A stretch of DNA of 64,000 nucleotides, taken from the NCBI RefSeq assembly GCF_947501905.1, contig NZ_CANMXL010000003.1, positions 62,001-126,000 of the forward strand. The letters are read 5' to 3'. The first letter of the stretch is position 1; every line of letters begins with the position of its first letter. Made by a program: the position numbers and the translations under genes. This DNA is from an uncultured Winogradskyella sp. (GTDB taxonomy: Bacteria; Bacteroidota; Bacteroidia; Flavobacteriales; Flavobacteriaceae). Below the pieces are notes generated by a model, which made no database searches, was not told the DNA's origin, and worked only from the letters and a program-made list of their open reading frames with translations. Shown piece by piece: positions 25,395 to 34,292 of the stretch.

Positions 25395-26366
25395 ATGGCA
25401 AGAATACTAACAGGAATACAAAGTACAGGAACACCTCACTTAGGTAATATTTTAGGTGCAATAATCCCAGCAATAGAAAAAGCAAAAAACGACGCTAACG
25501 ACTCGTATTTATTTATTGCAGATATGCACTCACTAACGCAAATAAAAGATGCCGAAACATTAAGACAAAACACCTATTCTACTGCCGCAACTTGGTTAGC
25601 TTTTGGATTAGACATTAACAAAACAGTCTTTTATAGACAAAGTGATGTGCCACAAGTGACTGAATTATCTTGGTACCTGAGCTGTTTCTTCCCATATCAA
25701 AGATTAACCTTAGCGCACAGTTTTAAAGACAAAGCTGATAGATTAGAAGATGTTAATGCTGGACTATTTACCTATCCAATGCTAATGGCTGCTGATATTT
25801 TATTGTATGATGCAGATATTATTCCAGTTGGTAAAGACCAAGAGCAACATATTGAAATGACTCGCGATGTTGCTTCTCGTTTTCATGCTAAAATTGGTGG
25901 CGAAACCTTTGTATTACCAAAAGCAGATGTCCAAAAAGATACGATGCTTATTCCTGGTACCGATGGTGCAAAAATGAGTAAGAGTAAAGGCAACATCATA
26001 GACATCTTTTTGCCAGAAAAGAAACTCCGCAAACAAATTATGTCTATCCAAACTGATAGTACACCACTTGAAGAGCCTAAAGACTGGTCTACATGTAATT
26101 GTTTTGCTATTTATAGTTTGTTAGCCGATGATATTGCCATTAATCAAATGAAAACCAACTATGAAAACGGCAATTACGGATACGGACATGCCAAACAAGC
26201 TTTGTACGAATTGGTTTTAGAGCATTTTACAGAACCTCGTGAGCGTTATAATTACTATATGGAAAACCTCAACGAAGTAGATGCTGCTTTAGCTGTTGGT
26301 GCAAAAAAAGCTAGTAATGTTGCTAATGAAGTATTGAAGCGAGTTCGTGAAAAGATTGGCTATTAA
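25395..26366 (+). CDS. trpS: Tryptophanyl-tRNA synthetase
   Basis: 323 residues from the ATG at 25395 (MARILTGIQSTGTPHLGN); another ATG two codons upstream (25389) is possible. The class I signatures are PHLGN (HIGH-type) and KMSKSKGN (KMSKS). It charges tRNA-Trp in the cytoplasm. Length is typical of bacterial TrpRS. The 3' end shares the four bases TTAA with the stop codon of dprA on the other strand. Confidence 0.97.
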   Translation: MARILTGIQSTGTPHLGNILGAIIPAIEKAKNDANDSYLFIADMHSLTQIKDAETLRQNTYSTAATWLAFGLDINKTVFYRQSDVPQVTELSWYLSCFFPYQRLTLAHSFKDKADRLEDVNAGLFTYPMLMAADILLYDADIIPVGKDQEQHIEMTRDVASRFHAKIGGETFVLPKADVQKDTMLIPGTDGAKMSKSKGNIIDIFLPEKKLRKQIMSIQTDSTPLEEPKDWSTCNCFAIYSLLADDIAINQMKTNYENGNYGYGHAKQALYELVLEHFTEPRERYNYYMENLNEVDAALAVGAKKASNVANEVLKRVREKIGY

Positions 26367-27466
26367 ATAACCTCAAACAGCTTTCCTGGTAAAGGTCTTA
26401 CAACACCCTTGAGTTCCATATTTAATAACAATCCTGCTAGTTTGTAGGTTGGCATATTACAGTTTAAGGCAATAACATCGAGTAAGGCTTTATTATTTTC
26501 TTTCAAAAAATTATAAACCACTTTTTCATCGGATTCTAACTCAACAAAAAGTTGCTTTTGTAAAATAGGTTTAGCTTTATCTTGTAATTCCCAACCTAAT
26601 AAATAAGGCACATCCAAAGGATTTGATAATAAATGAGCTTGGTTAGCTTTAATCAAATTATTACAGCCTACACTCTGACTATCTGTTGTTCTCCCGGGAA
26701 CTGCAAACACATCTCGATTATACGAATTTGCAATATCTGCAGTAACTAAACTCCCACCTTTTTCGGCCGATTCTATAACTATAGTCGCTTCACTTAAACC
26801 TGCAATAATGCGATTTCGTTTTAAAAAATTTTTTCTATCAAACGTATCTGAACTCCAAAAATCCGTGAAAAATCCACCATGTTTTTCGACATCTCTCATG
26901 TATTTTTTGTGCACTTTCGGATAAATCTGATTTAAGCCATGAGCTAAGCAGCCAATAGTTTGCATATTATATTTTAATGCTGCTTTATGAGCTGTAATAT
27001 CTGTCCCGTAAGCAAATCCAGAGATAATTACTGGATTGTAAGGTGCCAATTCTTCAACTAATTTTTCGCAGAAAGCAATGCCGCTTGTTGTAATTTTCCG
27101 GGCACCAACAATACTAATTATATGCTTGTTCTCTAGGTTAATGTTCCCAGATTGAAACAACAATAGTGGTCCATCGATACAATGTTTTAAACGCTCTGGA
27201 TATCTGTCATCTGTAAAATAAGAATATCCAATTTCGTTGTCTTTTATAAATCGAACTTCATTTTGTGCTTCTTCAAAATGAATCTTATCATATAAACCTT
27301 CTATTGTTACAGAACCTATACCATCAATTTTTAGAATATTGCTTTTTTTCTCCTTAAAAACAGCTTCTGCACTACCGCAATGCGCAATTAGTTTTTTAGC
27401 TGTAGTTGCACCTATTTTAGGAACATGCTGTAATGCCAGAATATTTAGAAGTTGGTCTTCAGTCAT
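26363..27466 (-). CDS. dprA: DNA-processing protein DprA
   Basis: 367 residues. An N-terminal helix-hairpin-helix/SAM-like region (PKIGATTAKKLIAHCG) precedes the extended Rossmann fold (SIVGARKITTSG, ISGFAYGTDITAH, GGSLVTADIA) and a C-terminal winged-helix (MPTYKLAGLLLNMELKG). DprA loads RecA onto incoming single-stranded DNA in natural transformation. It is convergent with trpS (shared TTAA) and divergent from the SPOR-domain gene. Confidence 0.95.
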   Translation of the reverse strand: MTEDQLLNILALQHVPKIGATTAKKLIAHCGSAEAVFKEKKSNILKIDGIGSVTIEGLYDKIHFEEAQNEVRFIKDNEIGYSYFTDDRYPERLKHCIDGPLLLFQSGNINLENKHIISIVGARKITTSGIAFCEKLVEELAPYNPVIISGFAYGTDITAHKAALKYNMQTIGCLAHGLNQIYPKVHKKYMRDVEKHGGFFTDFWSSDTFDRKNFLKRNRIIAGLSEATIVIESAEKGGSLVTADIANSYNRDVFAVPGRTTDSQSVGCNNLIKANQAHLLSNPLDVPYLLGWELQDKAKPILQKQLFVELESDEKVVYNFLKENNKALLDVIALNCNMPTYKLAGLLLNMELKGVVRPLPGKLFEVI

Positions 27467-27552
27467 TTAAATCTAGATAGGCTTTAAAAATACTATTTTT
27501 TGAGATGTTAATAAATTAGTATTCTACGAGGTCGACAGAAAACAAAATTTTA

Positions 27553-27560
27553 TAAATTTG
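27553..27560 (+). promoter_or_regulatory. -7 promoter element just upstream of the HU-CCDC81-SPOR gene
   Basis: TAAATTTG fits TAnnTTTG and ends five bases before the ATG at 27566. If used, the transcript would be nearly leaderless. No -33 element is clear, so the match may be chance. Confidence 0.3.
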
Positions 27561-27565
27561 TGTAT

Positions 27566-28504
27566 ATGCAGTTAGAAACTTACATCAGCGATTTATTATA
27601 CAGATACGATTGTGTTACAGTACCTAATTTTGGTGCATTTTTAACCAATCGTGTGTCTGCCAAAATACACGAATCTACACATACATTTTATCCTCCAAAA
27701 AAAGTGTTGTCTTTTAATGAGCAACTTCAAAATAACGATGGGCTTTTAGCAAATTATATTGCTGAAATAGAGAAGATTCCGTATCAAGTAGCTGTAGAAA
27801 AAGTTGCAAAACAAGTAAAATCTATTAAATCTTTTTTAGTAGAAGGCGAAACTATTTCATTTCAGAATATTGGTGATTTATTATTAAATACAGAAGGCAG
27901 CATTGTTTTTAATCCTTCGTATCACATTAATTATTTAACAGATGCTTTTGGCTTATCGCATTTTAATGCTCAAGATGTTACTCGCGAAGTTTACAAGCAA
28001 AAAGTAGAAGCTATTGAAGAAAAAGCGCCTATTGTGTTTACCCCTGAAAAGCGTTCTAACAATTGGCTAAAATATGCCGCTGCCGCAGTTATTGTGTTAG
28101 GTTTAAGCGGTTTTGGTGTTTACAATCATTTAAATAATAATGTAGAAACCCATAATCAAATAGCTCAAGAAGAGGCAAATAATGCCATTGACAACAAAAT
28201 CCAAGAAGCGACCTTTTTTATTAGTAATCCATTACCCGCAGCAACATTCTCTGTAGAAAAGCAAATGGGTAATTATCATATTGTTGCTGGTGCTTTTAGA
28301 GTAGAAGCAAACTCTGATAAAAAAGTAAAGCAGCTCCGAGATTTGGGTTATAAAGCTCGTAAAATTGGAGTTAATAGATATGGCTTACATGAAGTTGTTT
28401 ACTCAAGTTATGATAATAGAGTTGAAGCACAACGTGCTATGTACACTATCCGAAAAACGCATAACAAAGATGCTTGGTTACTCGTTAAAGATTTGAGCAA
28501 ATAA
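27566..28504 (+). CDS. HU-CCDC81-SPOR protein (peptidoglycan-binding membrane protein)
   Basis: 312 residues from the ATG at 27566 (MQLETYISDLL); a GTG two codons earlier is less likely. The N-terminal part has two HU/CCDC81-like domains (YRYDCVTVPNFGAFLTN; ETISFQNIGDLLLN). A single transmembrane helix lies at about 171-190 (WLKYAAAAVIVLGLSGFGVY), and a C-terminal SPOR domain at about 235-312 (GNYHIVAGAFRVEANSDKK) binds denuded glycan strands at division sites. The topology puts the HU-like part in the cytoplasm and SPOR in the periplasm. A division or chromosome-envelope role is inferred from the domains. Confidence 0.88.
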   Translation: MQLETYISDLLYRYDCVTVPNFGAFLTNRVSAKIHESTHTFYPPKKVLSFNEQLQNNDGLLANYIAEIEKIPYQVAVEKVAKQVKSIKSFLVEGETISFQNIGDLLLNTEGSIVFNPSYHINYLTDAFGLSHFNAQDVTREVYKQKVEAIEEKAPIVFTPEKRSNNWLKYAAAAVIVLGLSGFGVYNHLNNNVETHNQIAQEEANNAIDNKIQEATFFISNPLPAATFSVEKQMGNYHIVAGAFRVEANSDKKVKQLRDLGYKARKIGVNRYGLHEVVYSSYDNRVEAQRAMYTIRKTHNKDAWLLVKDLSK

Positions 28505-28531
28505 TTACTTCCTGCTTCCTTCTTTTTAATT

Positions 28532-28539
28532 TACCTTTG
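28532..28539 (+). promoter_or_regulatory. -7 promoter element for the acyl-CoA thioesterase gene
   Basis: TACCTTTG, the same sequence as the trpS element, 18 bases upstream of the ATG. Confidence 0.5.
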
Positions 28540-28557
28540 TAGAGAATTAAATATGTT

Positions 28558-29067
28558 ATGGAAGCAAAAACAGCATTTCAGTCTAAAACTATAGTAACTG
28601 ACCTCGTTTTACCGAGTGAAACCAATCCTATAAATAATCTTTTTGGTGGTGAACTTTTGGCCCGTATGGATCGTGCCGCTAGTATTGCTGCTCGACGTCA
28701 TTCAAGACGAATTGTAGTTACTGCCTCTGTAAATCATGTAGCATTTAATCGTTCCGTGCCTCTTGGAAGTGTTGTAACAATTGAGGCTAAGGTCTCTCGT
28801 GCATTTACATCCTCTATGGAAGTCTATATGGATGTTTGGATTGAAGACCGTGAGTCTGGCGAATGCATTAAAGCTAATGAAGCTATTTATACTTTTGTTG
28901 CCGTTAACGAAACCGGAAGGCCTACAAAAGTACCTGAACTTATCCCAGAAACAGAATTAGAAAAAGAACGTTTTAAAGCCGCTTTAAGACGTAAGCAACT
29001 AAGCCTAGTACTGGCAGGTAAAATGAAGCCTGATGATGCTAGTGAGCTGAAAGCATTGTTTGAGTAA
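28558..29067 (+). CDS. Acyl-CoA thioesterase (hotdog fold, YciA/ACOT type)
   Basis: 169 residues, a single hotdog domain. Family motifs are PSETNPINNLFGGELLARMD near the start (with the Asn/Asp of the active site) and ASVNHVAFNRSVPLG. It hydrolyses acyl-CoA to free acid and CoA in the cytoplasm, usually as a hexamer; chain-length preference cannot be read from the sequence. Transcribed on its own behind a TACCTTTG element. Confidence 0.92.
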   Translation: MEAKTAFQSKTIVTDLVLPSETNPINNLFGGELLARMDRAASIAARRHSRRIVVTASVNHVAFNRSVPLGSVVTIEAKVSRAFTSSMEVYMDVWIEDRESGECIKANEAIYTFVAVNETGRPTKVPELIPETELEKERFKAALRRKQLSLVLAGKMKPDDASELKALFE

Positions 29068-29124
29068 TTAAACTAATTCTACTTTTTTAAGTCTTACTCA
29101 TTATTAAACCTAAATCTTTTAATA

Positions 29125-29340
29125 ATGAGAAATTTATTTGTTTTACTCGGTCTTATATTTTTTTTAAGTCTTAACTCTTGTGCACAACGCGTAGTTGTGA
29201 GGCAACCTGCAAATGTAACGGTGGTTAAAAAACTACCTAGAAACTATAAAGTAGTACGTGTTAACGGTAAACGTTATTACACATGGAATGGTAAGCGTTA
29301 CCGTAAAACTAGAAACGGCTATGTAATTGTAAACATCTAG
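29125..29340 (+). CDS. Small 71-residue lipoprotein rich in Lys/Arg/Tyr
   Basis: The type II signal peptide ends SLNSC (Cys at 19), leaving a mature chain of about 53 residues. The mature part is basic and ends with GKRYYTWNGKRYRKTRNGY, a near-repeated GKRYY/GKRYR motif like that of small DUF6515-type envelope proteins. Its stop codon shares the palindromic CTAG with the stop codon of the EnvC-like gene on the other strand. Function unknown; the repeated aromatic-basic motif suggests binding to an anionic surface such as LPS or peptidoglycan, which is speculation. Confidence 0.7.
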   Translation: MRNLFVLLGLIFFLSLNSCAQRVVVRQPANVTVVKKLPRNYKVVRVNGKRYYTWNGKRYRKTRNGYVIVNI

Positions 29341-30557
29341 TTTTTAGATAACCAATATTCGGGGTTTTGGGTCGCGTCGTTTTTATAGACTCTAAACCCT
29401 AATAAGGTTTTTCCTGTTTTTTTATTGGTAAATGCTTCGCCTATAACTTGACCCGTTTTTACTTTCTGACCTGGTTTTACACTAATTTTAGACATATTCA
29501 TGTAAACAGTTGTATAGTCTCCGTGGGTTATTAATATTACAGGGTTACTATTTTTTATAAGTTGTATTCTGAAAACTTCGCCATTAAAAACCGCTTTTAC
29601 TTTGGCATTTTTCTCTGTAGCTATATAAATACTCTTGTAATTATTCTTTACAGATTTATCTGTAATAGAACGCTGTAATCCATATCTGCTTTTAATAACG
29701 CCTCGGTCTACTGGCCAACGTAGTTTTCCTCTATTAGCCTCAAAATTAGCCGCAAGTTTTTTAGCCGCAGGTGTTAATACAAACTTGCCTGTTGAGGTAG
29801 TATTGCCTGCTTTAACATTAGAAGCAGCAATAGCTTCTTTAATTAATTTATTGATTTCTCTATCTATACGGTCTGCTTCTTGGCGTTTTACACGTATTTC
29901 TGCTGAATGCTTTTTTAAATCCTTACGAATTAAGACCATAAGCTCTTCTTGAGCTTTCATTTCCAATTCAAGTGCTTTTTTAGCTTTCCTGTTTTCGGCA
30001 ATAAGCTTCTTTTTGTCTTCTTTTTGTTTAGATAATTCTAGATTAAGGTTTTGTAAATCTAAGGTCTTAGTCTTTATATCTTCGGCTTGCTTCTTCTGGT
30101 AAGCTTTGTATTGATTAATGTATTGTAAACGCTTATATGCCTGTTTAAAATTATCCGATGAAAGTAAAAACATTACTTTGCTTTGCTCCGACTTGCTCTT
30201 ATAAGACTTTACAATCATCTTAGCATAATCTTCTTTAAGCTCTTTTAATTGGTTTCTGAGCTGTGTAATCTCTTTTTGGTTGGCATTAATCTCTCGTGTT
30301 AATTGATTAGCCTGCTCATTAATAACCTTTATAAGGTTTTGCTGAACTCTAATCTTAAAATTAACATCTTCGACTTGTTCAACTACAGACGTTTCTTTTT
30401 TCTTGTCTAATCTGTAAAGAGAATTGAGCTGATTAATTTCTTTTAAAAGGCGCTGACGCTCTGCTTCTAAAGCTTTTTGTTTATCACTTTGCGCCGAAAC
30501 TAATGAAACAGAAAAAAGAGTTATAATTACAAGTATGAAAATGCTTTTCGCCCGCAT
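29337..30557 (-). CDS. EnvC-like murein hydrolase activator with degenerate LytM domain
   Basis: 406 residues: signal peptide (about 1-22, ending VSAQ), a long coiled coil (about 25-250) and a C-terminal LytM/M23 fold (about 285-406). The zinc ligands of active M23 peptidases are not visible: the H-x-x-x-D position reads YKSIYIA, YAHL reads YMNM and the H-x-H strand reads LLGFRVY. It is therefore probably a non-catalytic activator of amidases at the septum, like E. coli EnvC, not a peptidase. Last gene of the minus-strand run that begins at 35746; it follows the DUF4292 gene after one base. Confidence 0.88.
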   Translation of the reverse strand: MRAKSIFILVIITLFSVSLVSAQSDKQKALEAERQRLLKEINQLNSLYRLDKKKETSVVEQVEDVNFKIRVQQNLIKVINEQANQLTREINANQKEITQLRNQLKELKEDYAKMIVKSYKSKSEQSKVMFLLSSDNFKQAYKRLQYINQYKAYQKKQAEDIKTKTLDLQNLNLELSKQKEDKKKLIAENRKAKKALELEMKAQEELMVLIRKDLKKHSAEIRVKRQEADRIDREINKLIKEAIAASNVKAGNTTSTGKFVLTPAAKKLAANFEANRGKLRWPVDRGVIKSRYGLQRSITDKSVKNNYKSIYIATEKNAKVKAVFNGEVFRIQLIKNSNPVILITHGDYTTVYMNMSKISVKPGQKVKTGQVIGEAFTNKKTGKTLLGFRVYKNDATQNPEYWLSKN

Positions 30558-30558
30558 A

Positions 30559-31344
30559 TTACTTTAATTCTATTTCTTTATATCCTGAAGGAATTCTGAA
30601 AGGAAAACGCACATCACCATTTAAACTTACAGATTTTATTTCCATATCAATTAAGGCTTCATCAGTATCTTCAACAGCAATAACCTTGATTTCTTTTGGG
30701 ATGACGTTTTTATCAATGTCTTGGTAAGATTTATAATCTACTTGGAGAATTCTTCGCTTTACCTGTTGCGCCATTTGCAAAGAATTAAGCTTAAAATGGG
30801 AAGCATTCATTAGATAAAACAACTCTAACAAAACATCTTGTTTTGTTGGCTGTAACACATACGAATTGTCCTGAATATCTACCTCATGTGTTTGGGTTTT
30901 TAAATCATAAATGGCTTGTCCCATTAGAATATTCTGCACTTTTAAGAAATCTAATTCAAAGCCTACAAAATCACTTAATAATGCATAATCACCATCAAAA
31001 TAAGTATTATCTGTTTTGTTATAAAACTGAACTTTTTTTGGAGTTATCATCATACGTGCTAAACCTAGAGGCGCACTCAGCCAAATAACTTCATCTTTTT
31101 TTATACGAAGATTAAAGGTTGCGCCTTGCTTTTTTTCGCCTTGTGTGATATCAATTTTTGCTTTGGCTTGTAGTGTTTTGAAATTAACATCGTTTTTGCT
31201 GTGCTCTTTAATAACCTGCTTCGCCGAAAGCTTAGAGCTTGCAACACCTGAGGATATAATAGCCTTTGACGACTTACAACTTGAAAAACCAATTATAAGT
31301 ACAATGAGTACTATTTTTATGTTATTGCCATTTAGAGTTTTCAT
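30559..31344 (-). CDS. DUF4292 lipoprotein
   Basis: 261 residues from the ATG at 31344 (MKTLNGNNIK); a GTG nine codons upstream only lengthens the polar start. The signal peptide ends GFSSC. The body has the DUF4292 pattern (LQAKAKIDITQGEKKQGAT, DEVIWLSAPLGLARMMITP), a curved beta-sheet resembling the LolA/LolB lipoprotein-carrier fold. A role in lipoprotein or envelope lipid handling is plausible by fold but unproven. It sits between a TPR protein gene and the EnvC-like gene, an arrangement that favours an envelope role. Confidence 0.85.
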   Translation of the reverse strand: MKTLNGNNIKIVLIVLIIGFSSCKSSKAIISSGVASSKLSAKQVIKEHSKNDVNFKTLQAKAKIDITQGEKKQGATFNLRIKKDEVIWLSAPLGLARMMITPKKVQFYNKTDNTYFDGDYALLSDFVGFELDFLKVQNILMGQAIYDLKTQTHEVDIQDNSYVLQPTKQDVLLELFYLMNASHFKLNSLQMAQQVKRRILQVDYKSYQDIDKNVIPKEIKVIAVEDTDEALIDMEIKSVSLNGDVRFPFRIPSGYKEIELK

Positions 31345-31433
31345 GTGTTTATATCTATTGTTTTTTTTCACATGCTATTCGCTATTAATCATTCTCATAG
31401 ATGATATAATTTTGAATATGCTCGTTTCATAAT

Positions 31434-32795
31434 TTATTGCTGAACTTTTATAGCTTCTGCCTTTTTAGCAAACGCTCTAGACTTGGCATTATTATTAACT
31501 AATTTGTATGCCTGACTTAATTGTAGGTAAAAATCCCGTTCCATTTGCGGATTTTCCACAAGAAAATCAAGCCCCATTTCTAGGTTTTCAATTGCTTTTT
31601 GAGGTTGACTTAAATTGATATTAGAAACTCCATTTAATAAATACAAAATAGGTTGTGCTGGGTATAATTCTAAAGCACTATTGGTATCCGTTAACGCCTT
31701 TTTATAACTCTTTAATTCAATTTGAAGTAAAATTACATCTCGTAATAATTTAAAATCACTAGGGTTTTTATTTAGCGCTTCTTTATAATTTTTAAGTGCT
31801 TTTTGTTTGTCTCCAGCCTTTGAATAGTAGGCGCCTAAATTTGAAAGAGATTCTGAATTTTTTTCAGTATCAACATTATCTGTTGCCTCAATAAGGTCTT
31901 TTTGATATCGCGGGTTTTTTTCAACAAATTTTACAAAATCCTGAAGGACTTTAGATTTTACTTGACCATCTATTTCTGGCGTGTTTAACACTAGTTTCAT
32001 AGATGCAACTGCTTTATCTATTTCGTCTTCATCTAAATAGAATTTATATAATGCCAAATGTACTAGCTTAGAATCTGGCTTTATTCTCAACAGTTCTTTT
32101 GCTGCTTCAAATGCTTTTTTTGATTTTCCAGTTTGACTATACCTGTAGATGAGCTGTAGATGATTGTTTTCATTATTTGGGTTAGCAGAAATCCGAGCTT
32201 TAAGATTATCTATTCTATCTTTTGCATCTCCAGTTTTATTATAAATACTATTACGCATTTGGTCGCGCAAATCGTTTGTTCCCAACTCCTGATCTAACTC
32301 ATCTAAAACTCGTAAAGCGGTATTAAATTTTTCTTTTTTGATGTAAAGCGTGGCTAAATCCATCTTATAATCTGTATGATACTTTACCAGTTGCTTAACC
32401 GTTTTGATAGCATTATCTACATCATCTTGTCTATAGTAAACATCATAAAGTTCATCTAAAAACCACTCATTATCTGGCTGCATGGAAATCGCTTTCTTTA
32501 ATGCTTCTTCAGCTGCCCCAAAGTTTTTGAGTTGGTTATAGTTTTTACCTAGTTCGAAATAAATAACAGGTTTTGAATTGTCTATAGCTAAACACTTTTG
32601 AAGTGCTTCAACGGCACGTTCATAATTTTCAATGCCTTTTTGTTTTAGTGCTTCAAAAAAATGCTCTTGATACTCGTCTTTTACATTTCCTAAATCATCG
32701 TCAGGCTTTTTATTAAAATCTACTTGAGCCAATGCAAACATTGGTACTAGTAGAAGTACAGTAAAAAGCTTTGTAATGTTTAAGTTAGATTTCAC
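31434..32795 (-). CDS. Secreted tetratricopeptide repeat protein
   Basis: 453 residues with a signal peptide (ending FALAQ) and TPR motifs through most of the chain, for example ENYERAVEALQKCLAIDNS, AEEALKKAISMQPDN and QKALKNYKEALNKNPSD. The start is GTG at 32795, as no ATG precedes the signal peptide. It is probably periplasmic, a scaffold for protein-protein contacts. It is 20 bases downstream of the nucleotidyltransferase gene and 89 bases upstream of the DUF4292 gene. Confidence 0.85.
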   Translation of the reverse strand: MKSNLNITKLFTVLLLVPMFALAQVDFNKKPDDDLGNVKDEYQEHFFEALKQKGIENYERAVEALQKCLAIDNSKPVIYFELGKNYNQLKNFGAAEEALKKAISMQPDNEWFLDELYDVYYRQDDVDNAIKTVKQLVKYHTDYKMDLATLYIKKEKFNTALRVLDELDQELGTNDLRDQMRNSIYNKTGDAKDRIDNLKARISANPNNENNHLQLIYRYSQTGKSKKAFEAAKELLRIKPDSKLVHLALYKFYLDEDEIDKAVASMKLVLNTPEIDGQVKSKVLQDFVKFVEKNPRYQKDLIEATDNVDTEKNSESLSNLGAYYSKAGDKQKALKNYKEALNKNPSDFKLLRDVILLQIELKSYKKALTDTNSALELYPAQPILYLLNGVSNINLSQPQKAIENLEMGLDFLVENPQMERDFYLQLSQAYKLVNNNAKSRAFAKKAEAIKVQQ

Positions 32796-32815
32796 GATAA
32801 GAAGCTATTTAAATT

Positions 32816-33835
32816 TTATTCCATTTGTGTGTAATCGCCAATACTAATTTTGGTAAACCCACCATTATATTTAACATGATTACCAATCATAGCTTCGTCT
32901 AAAGTAGCATTTTTCACAATGGTTTGCGTTTGAATTAAGCTATTTTTAACGACTGAATTTTCTATAGTGGTATCATTGCCAATAGAAACATTAGGTCCTA
33001 TTGTGCTATTTTTAAGCACTACATTTTTACCAATAAAACAAGGCTCTATAATTGTTGAATTTTCTAAAATCACAGAATCATCAACCAATTTTTCTTCACC
33101 ATCAGCTTCAAGAAAACCTAACATTTTAGCATTAGTTTCAAGAGTTACAGCTTTATTTCCACAATCCATCCACTCATCTACTGTTCCTGTTTTAAAAACT
33201 CTTCCATCTGCCATCATCCGCTTAATACCATCATTGATTTGATATTCGCCACCATTCATGACATTTTCATCTAACACTTCTTGAAGTTTGGATTTTAAAA
33301 CGGCAACATCTTTAAAATAATAAATGCCTATTACAGCTTGGTCACTTACAAAAGTTTCTGGCTTTTCTACAAGTTCTACGATTTCTTCTTTATCATTTAG
33401 CTTTACAACACCATAAGCCTCAGGATTGGCAACACGTTTTGTCCAAATAACGCTATCTGCACTTGGGTCTAAATCAAACTCAGCACGAATTAAAGTATCT
33501 GCATAAGCGATTACTGCTGGTCCTGATAAAGACGGCTCAGCACTCATAATAGCATGTCCTGTACCTAAAGGTTGGTCTTGCCTATAAATCGATGCTTTTG
33601 CTCCTAAACCTTCTGCTAATTGCTTTAAACTGGTTACAACATCTTCTCCAAAAAAAGCTGGGTCTCCAAGCACAAAAGCGATTTCCTCTATAGGTTGCTT
33701 TAAAACTTTTGCAATGTCTTTTACCAAACGGTGAACGATTGGTTGACCTGCAACTGGAATTAATGGTTTTGGAACGGTTAAACTATGTGGTCTTAAGCGT
33801 GAGCCACGACCTGCCATTGGGACTATTATTTTCAT
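32816..33835 (-). CDS. Sugar-1-phosphate nucleotidyltransferase with left-handed beta-helix
   Basis: 339 residues. The N-terminal nucleotidyltransferase domain has the signature MAGRGSRLRPHSLTVPKPLI (substrate-binding Lys in PKP) and YADTLI around the metal site. The C-terminal part (about 240-339) is hexapeptide-like (IEPCFIGKNVVLKNSTIG), as in GlmU/RmlA-type enzymes. It would activate a sugar phosphate with dTTP or UTP for polysaccharide or LPS synthesis; the sugar cannot be read from the sequence. It lies between dut and the TPR gene. Confidence 0.9.
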   Translation of the reverse strand: MKIIVPMAGRGSRLRPHSLTVPKPLIPVAGQPIVHRLVKDIAKVLKQPIEEIAFVLGDPAFFGEDVVTSLKQLAEGLGAKASIYRQDQPLGTGHAIMSAEPSLSGPAVIAYADTLIRAEFDLDPSADSVIWTKRVANPEAYGVVKLNDKEEIVELVEKPETFVSDQAVIGIYYFKDVAVLKSKLQEVLDENVMNGGEYQINDGIKRMMADGRVFKTGTVDEWMDCGNKAVTLETNAKMLGFLEADGEEKLVDDSVILENSTIIEPCFIGKNVVLKNSTIGPNVSIGNDTTIENSVVKNSLIQTQTIVKNATLDEAMIGNHVKYNGGFTKISIGDYTQME

Positions 33836-33857
33836 ATTTGTAATTTCTTTTTCTTAA

Positions 33858-34292
33858 TTATTTTACACCAGTGCTACCAAAGCCACCTTCCCCACGAGAT
33901 GTTTCAGATAAGGTTTCTACTTCTTCCCAATCTGCGCGTTCGTGTTTTGCGATGACTAATTGTGCGATACGCTCTCCGTTCTCTACAATAAAATCTTCAT
34001 TAGAAAGATTGACAAGGATTACCCCTATTTCACCTCTATAATCTGCATCTACTGTTCCAGGAGCATTGAGTACTGTTATTCCTTTTTTTGCTGCCAAACC
34101 ACTTCTTGGGCGTACTTGTGCTTCTGTGCCAATTGGTAACTCAATAAATAAACCTGTTTTTACAATGGTGCGTTCTAAAGGTTTTAAAGTTATTGGTTCT
34201 GAAATATTTGCACGTAAATCCATTCCTGCTGACGCTATAGTTTCGTAATGTGGTAAGTCGTGGTTGGATTTATTAATTATCTTAATTTTCAT
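33858..34292 (-). CDS. dut: dUTP diphosphatase
   Basis: 144 residues, a typical trimeric dUTPase. Motifs: AGMDLRA (I), [11 protein letters not shown] (II), [11 protein letters not shown] (III), ERIAQLV (IV) and [10 protein letters not shown] (V). It converts dUTP to dUMP and pyrophosphate, keeping uracil out of DNA. Its ATG overlaps the stop of the flippase gene by four bases. Confidence 0.97.
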   Translation of the reverse strand: MKIKIINKSNHDLPHYETIASAGMDLRANISEPITLKPLERTIVKTGLFIELPIGTEAQVRPRSGLAAKKGITVLNAPGTVDADYRGEIGVILVNLSNEDFIVENGERIAQLVIAKHERADWEEVETLSETSRGEGGFGSTGVK

